Shown piece by piece: positions 61,483-64,000 of a stretch of 64,000 nucleotides of DNA; position 1 is the stretch's first letter, and the number at the start of each line of letters is the position of its first letter. The notes below the pieces were generated by a model. It saw only the letters and a program-made list of their open reading frames with translations. It was not told where the DNA came from and made no database searches. Position numbers and translations under genes: made by a program. Source of the DNA: Maricaulis sp947259345 (GTDB taxonomy: Bacteria > Pseudomonadota > Alphaproteobacteria > Caulobacterales > Maricaulaceae); the NCBI GenBank assembly GCA_965217205.1, contig OZ244254.1, forward strand, positions 2,108,001 through 2,172,000, given 5' to 3'.

Positions 61483-62373
61483 TTATTGAGGTTGTATGTC
61501 CGCAGTATCGGCCTCGGCCATGACCGGCAGGTTTTCAACCGCCATACCGGCATCACCCAGCAAGCCAACAGCTTCGCCATCGCGCATTAATTCGATCGCT
61601 CCGGCATTGGCGGCCGAAACCGTCAGGCCCGGCTCGAGCGCCCTGTAGACCTCGCCGACAGCGAGTTCACGCGAGAACAGGATACGGCCGGAGGCATCGC
61701 GCACTTCCAGCCAGGTCGGCAAGACCGCTCGCATCACGACCTGCCCGGATGCGGCCGCCGCTTCGCCGAGCGGCAAGCCGGACCAGATTTCATCAACGCT
61801 GACGGCCACGCGCCCGGTCTCGAAATCCGGCCGCGCCCAGTCCGGCGCGGCGTCCGGCGGAGACGGCATGTTGGTCAAGGCCGAGCCACCCGCGAATTCC
61901 TCGGAATACCACCAGGCGGCACCCGCAACGGCAGCGAGGATAAGGAGCGCCCCGAAAGCCCCGCGCGGCAGTTTGATCGGATCCCGCGTCTTGGCAGCGG
62001 CGCTGGGCTGTGCGCGCCCGGTTTCGGTATCCACTTCGCGCTTGAACTGGTCGACCACGCCGCCGGCATCGAGGCTGAGAAAATTGGCGTAGGTACGCAA
62101 ATAGCCGATGGCATAAGCCCGGGCCGGCAGGCCGCGCGGGTCCATGGTTTCCAGGGCTTCGAGATAATCGGCACGCACGCGGGTACGTTCGGCAGCCTGT
62201 TGCAGGGTCAGATTGAGTTTGTGCCGGGCGTCTCGGAGGCGTTCGCCAGCCGACAGGTGTACGTATCCAACACCGTCGTCGGAATAGACTGCATCAACGG
62301 GCACGAAGTCCGCACTGGGCGTCTGACTCACCATCACCATACCGCCGCTCATCCTTGCCGGAGCGATCGTCAC
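61483..62373 (-). CDS. RodZ-like helix-turn-helix membrane protein
   Basis: 296 residues. HTH domain about 41-105 (SAGERLRDARHKLNLTLQQAAERTRVRADYLEALE), one membrane helix about 138-157, and a C-terminal DUF4115-like beta domain (about 190-275: WLEVRDASGRILFSRELAVGEVY). RodZ-type proteins link MreB to cell shape. The start is unsure (GTG 62373, ATG 62352 or 62340). Ends 155 bp before ispG. Confidence 0.88.
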   Translation of the reverse strand: MTIAPARMSGGMVMVSQTPSADFVPVDAVYSDDGVGYVHLSAGERLRDARHKLNLTLQQAAERTRVRADYLEALETMDPRGLPARAYAIGYLRTYANFLSLDAGGVVDQFKREVDTETGRAQPSAAAKTRDPIKLPRGAFGALLILAAVAGAAWWYSEEFAGGSALTNMPSPPDAAPDWARPDFETGRVAVSVDEIWSGLPLGEAAAASGQVVMRAVLPTWLEVRDASGRILFSRELAVGEVYRALEPGLTVSAANAGAIELMRDGEAVGLLGDAGMAVENLPVMAEADTADIQPQ

Positions 62374-62419
62374 TCACAAACGCGTCTGGAAAGAATTTCC
62401 TTAACGCTTTCTTATAAGA

Positions 62420-64000
62420 TCAAATCCCTCGTCCACTTTCAATGGCCTCGCGAGGCAATCCGGCATTTTCTCCCGCCTCGATGAGGAGGGGACGCAGACT
62501 GTCCACGGGTTGTTGAAGGTGGTTCGCAAGCCAGGTGCCAAGTTTTCCAGCATCCAGTCCGGACACCAGTTTCTTGATCGGGCCGATATTGCCCGAGGCC
62601 ATGGAAAGACTTTGATAACCAAGCCCGATCAGCACAGCAGCCTCCAGCGGCTTGGCGGCAATTTCACCACAAACAGAGATCGGCGTATCGTGTTTCGCAC
62701 ACAGATCGCGGACATGTTTGAGCAGGTCCAGGGCAGCCGGAGCGAGCACATCGTATCGTTCCGATACACGCGTATTCTGGCGATCTGCGGCGTAGAAATA
62801 CTGCATCAGGTCATTCGCACCGACCGATACGAAATCGACGTCGTCGATCGCGTGCTGCAGCGCCCAGGCCATGCCCGGCGTTTCCAGCATGATACCGCAT
62901 CGCACGTCTGACGGCATTTCATGCCCGGCCTGACGGGCATGACGCAACTCGCGGTCGAGCATTTCACGCGCCGCTCGCGCCTCCCAGGGCGCGGCAATCA
63001 TCGGAAACATGACGTTGAGCGGGCGCCCGGCCGCGGCCAGGATCAACGCGCGCAATTGGTAGCGAAGCAGGCCGGGGCGATCGAGGCCCATCCGGATCGC
63101 GCGCCAGCCCAGTGCCGGATTGGGCTCGATGGTCGATGGCGCGAACGGCGCGACCTTGTCACCGCCAAGATCGAGCGTGCGGAAAATGACCGGCTTGTCG
63201 CCCGCCGCATCCAGCACTGATTTGTAGACTGTGGCCTGGGCTGACAGCCGCGGCAGGGTCTCGGCGACCATGAATTGGAATTCGGTGCGAAAAAGGCCAA
63301 CCCCGTCAGCGCCGGTTTCCTCCAGAGCGGTCAGCTCGATCAGGAGACCGGCATTCATGTGCAGGCCGATCCGCTGACCGTCAGCGGTGACTGACGGACC
63401 CCGCAATTCGGCATAGGACTGCCGCCGCTCGGACAAGGCCGCGACGCGGACTTCATAGGTCTCGACAACATCGGGCTGTGGCCGGATATGCAGGATACCG
63501 AACTCACCATCCAGGATCACCGGATCTCCGTTTTCCGCCCGGTCCAGCGCACCTTCGAGGCGCCCAACAAGGGGAATGCCCAGCGCCTTGGCGACGATGG
63601 CCGCGTGGGACGAGGCCGAGCCTTCTTCCAGGGCGATGCCCTTCAGCTTCGTACGGTCAAAATCGAGCAGTTCGGCCGGGCCGATATTGCGCGCGATGAT
63701 GATCGCATTATCAGGCAATTCCAGCGCCGCCCCGCTGCCATCGAGATGACGCAAAAGTCGATTGGCCAGGTCCTCGAGATCATGCAGGCGCTCGCGGAAG
63801 AGCGGATCGGACGCCTTCATCAAGCGGGCCCGGTTCTCGTTCCGCACCCGTTCAACCGCGGCTTCCGCCGTCAGGCCGCGGCGGACGGCTTCAAGCAGGC
63901 GCTCCAGCCAACCGCGATCATGCGCGAACATGCGATAGGCTTGCAGCACATCACGGGTCGGGCCACCAAAGGGCACCCGTCCGCCTTCGAGCATTTCGTC
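62420..64000 (-). CDS. ptsP: phosphoenolpyruvate-protein phosphotransferase PtsP (EI-Ntr), 3' part
   Basis: The frame is open to the right edge; the N-terminal GAF domain and start lie outside. Visible are the phosphohistidine region (GIALEEGSASSHAAIVAKALGIP, with the active H in GSASSHAA) and the PEP-binding barrel (EFQFMVAETLPRLSAQ, then KPVIFRTLDLGGDK, ISVCGEIAAKP). It starts the nitrogen-type PTS relay. 46 bp upstream of the RodZ-like gene. Confidence 0.92.
   Translation of the reverse strand, partial: DEMLEGGRVPFGGPTRDVLQAYRMFAHDRGWLERLLEAVRRGLTAEAAVERVRNENRARLMKASDPLFRERLHDLEDLANRLLRHLDGSGAALELPDNAIIIARNIGPAELLDFDRTKLKGIALEEGSASSHAAIVAKALGIPLVGRLEGALDRAENGDPVILDGEFGILHIRPQPDVVETYEVRVAALSERRQSYAELRGPSVTADGQRIGLHMNAGLLIELTALEETGADGVGLFRTEFQFMVAETLPRLSAQATVYKSVLDAAGDKPVIFRTLDLGGDKVAPFAPSTIEPNPALGWRAIRMGLDRPGLLRYQLRALILAAAGRPLNVMFPMIAAPWEARAAREMLDRELRHARQAGHEMPSDVRCGIMLETPGMAWALQHAIDDVDFVSVGANDLMQYFYAADRQNTRVSERYDVLAPAALDLLKHVRDLCAKHDTPISVCGEIAAKPLEAAVLIGLGYQSLSMASGNIGPIKKLVSGLDAGKLGTWLANHLQQPVDSLRPLLIEAGENAGLPREAIESGRGI

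Noticed and set aside
1..64000. Search for tRNA, rRNA, CRISPR arrays, insertion sequences or plasmid/phage integration sites
   Set aside because: No TTCGAATCC-type tRNA arms in gaps, no spaced direct repeats, and no transposase or integrase gene seen by eye; a dedicated scan could still find a tRNA I missed.

Overview
The window is a GC-rich bacterial chromosome segment with dense, mostly co-directional operons and no rRNA, tRNA, CRISPR array or intact insertion sequence that I could see. It looks alphaproteobacterial: the ATP synthase has separate b and b' subunits, glycine dehydrogenase is split into gcvPA and gcvPB, the cytochrome oxidase cluster runs ctaC-ctaD-ctaB-small protein-ctaG-ctaE-DUF983-SURF1, and gshA is of the GCS2 type. 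From gene content and protein style I would guess a marine stalked relative of Maricaulis or Caulobacter. That is recall-based inference, not a search result.

Layout. 1-1.9 kb: end of the atpB-E-F'-F operon and its terminator. 1.9-4.4 kb: dps, glutamate dehydrogenase and a small membrane protein. 4.6-9.4 kb: the glycine cleavage operon gcvT-gcvH-gcvPA-gcvPB on the minus strand, preceded by a tandem glycine riboswitch. 9.6-12.4 kb: a secreted serine hydrolase, a small exported protein and a DUF559 nuclease-like gene framed by palindromic repeats. 12.4-17.1 kb: argS with a lipoprotein, ispH-DUF1801-rnhA, and a TonB C-terminal-domain protein. 17.2-21.5 kb: NfeD/SPFH pair, Prx5-type peroxiredoxin, YqgE, thioesterase, EAL protein. 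21.5-28.4 kb: the aa3 oxidase structural and assembly operon followed by GNAT and EAL genes. 28.7-36.5 kb: TPR protein, TldD, two tandem paralogous TonB-receptor-like outer membrane proteins and a two-domain aspartic protease. 36.6-42.3 kb: POT peptide transporter, gshA, and a MarR regulator coupled to a serine hydrolase. 42.3-49.9 kb: rsmE, ubiA and four M16 peptidase genes arranged as two tandem pairs. 50-56 kb: VOC protein, methyltransferase, MarR, enoyl-CoA hydratase family, a third serine hydrolase, an orphan and ubiD. 56.1-56.9 kb: a gene-poor, repeat-rich interval. 57-64 kb: LOG-family protein, a two-motif aspartic protease with a PDZ-like tail, threonine aldolase, ArsC/Spx-like protein, ispG, RodZ-like protein and the 3' part of ptsP.

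Themes. Respiration and quinone supply are well represented (ATP synthase, aa3 oxidase, heme O synthase, UbiA, UbiD), as are both [4Fe-4S] terminal steps of the MEP isoprenoid pathway (ispG, ispH). Much of the rest is envelope or periplasmic proteolysis and peptide use: four M16 proteins, two aspartic proteases, three beta-lactamase-fold hydrolases, TldD, the POT transporter and two outer membrane receptors. This would suit a marine heterotroph scavenging peptides.

The observations most worth a second look are the duplicated M16 heterodimer locus, the paired outer membrane proteins next to the aspartic protease, the repeat-framed DUF559 gene, two matching GGGGACAGGTA palindromes each sitting a few bases behind a minus-strand stop codon, and a phage-immunity-RNA-like segment at about 56.4-56.86 kb.
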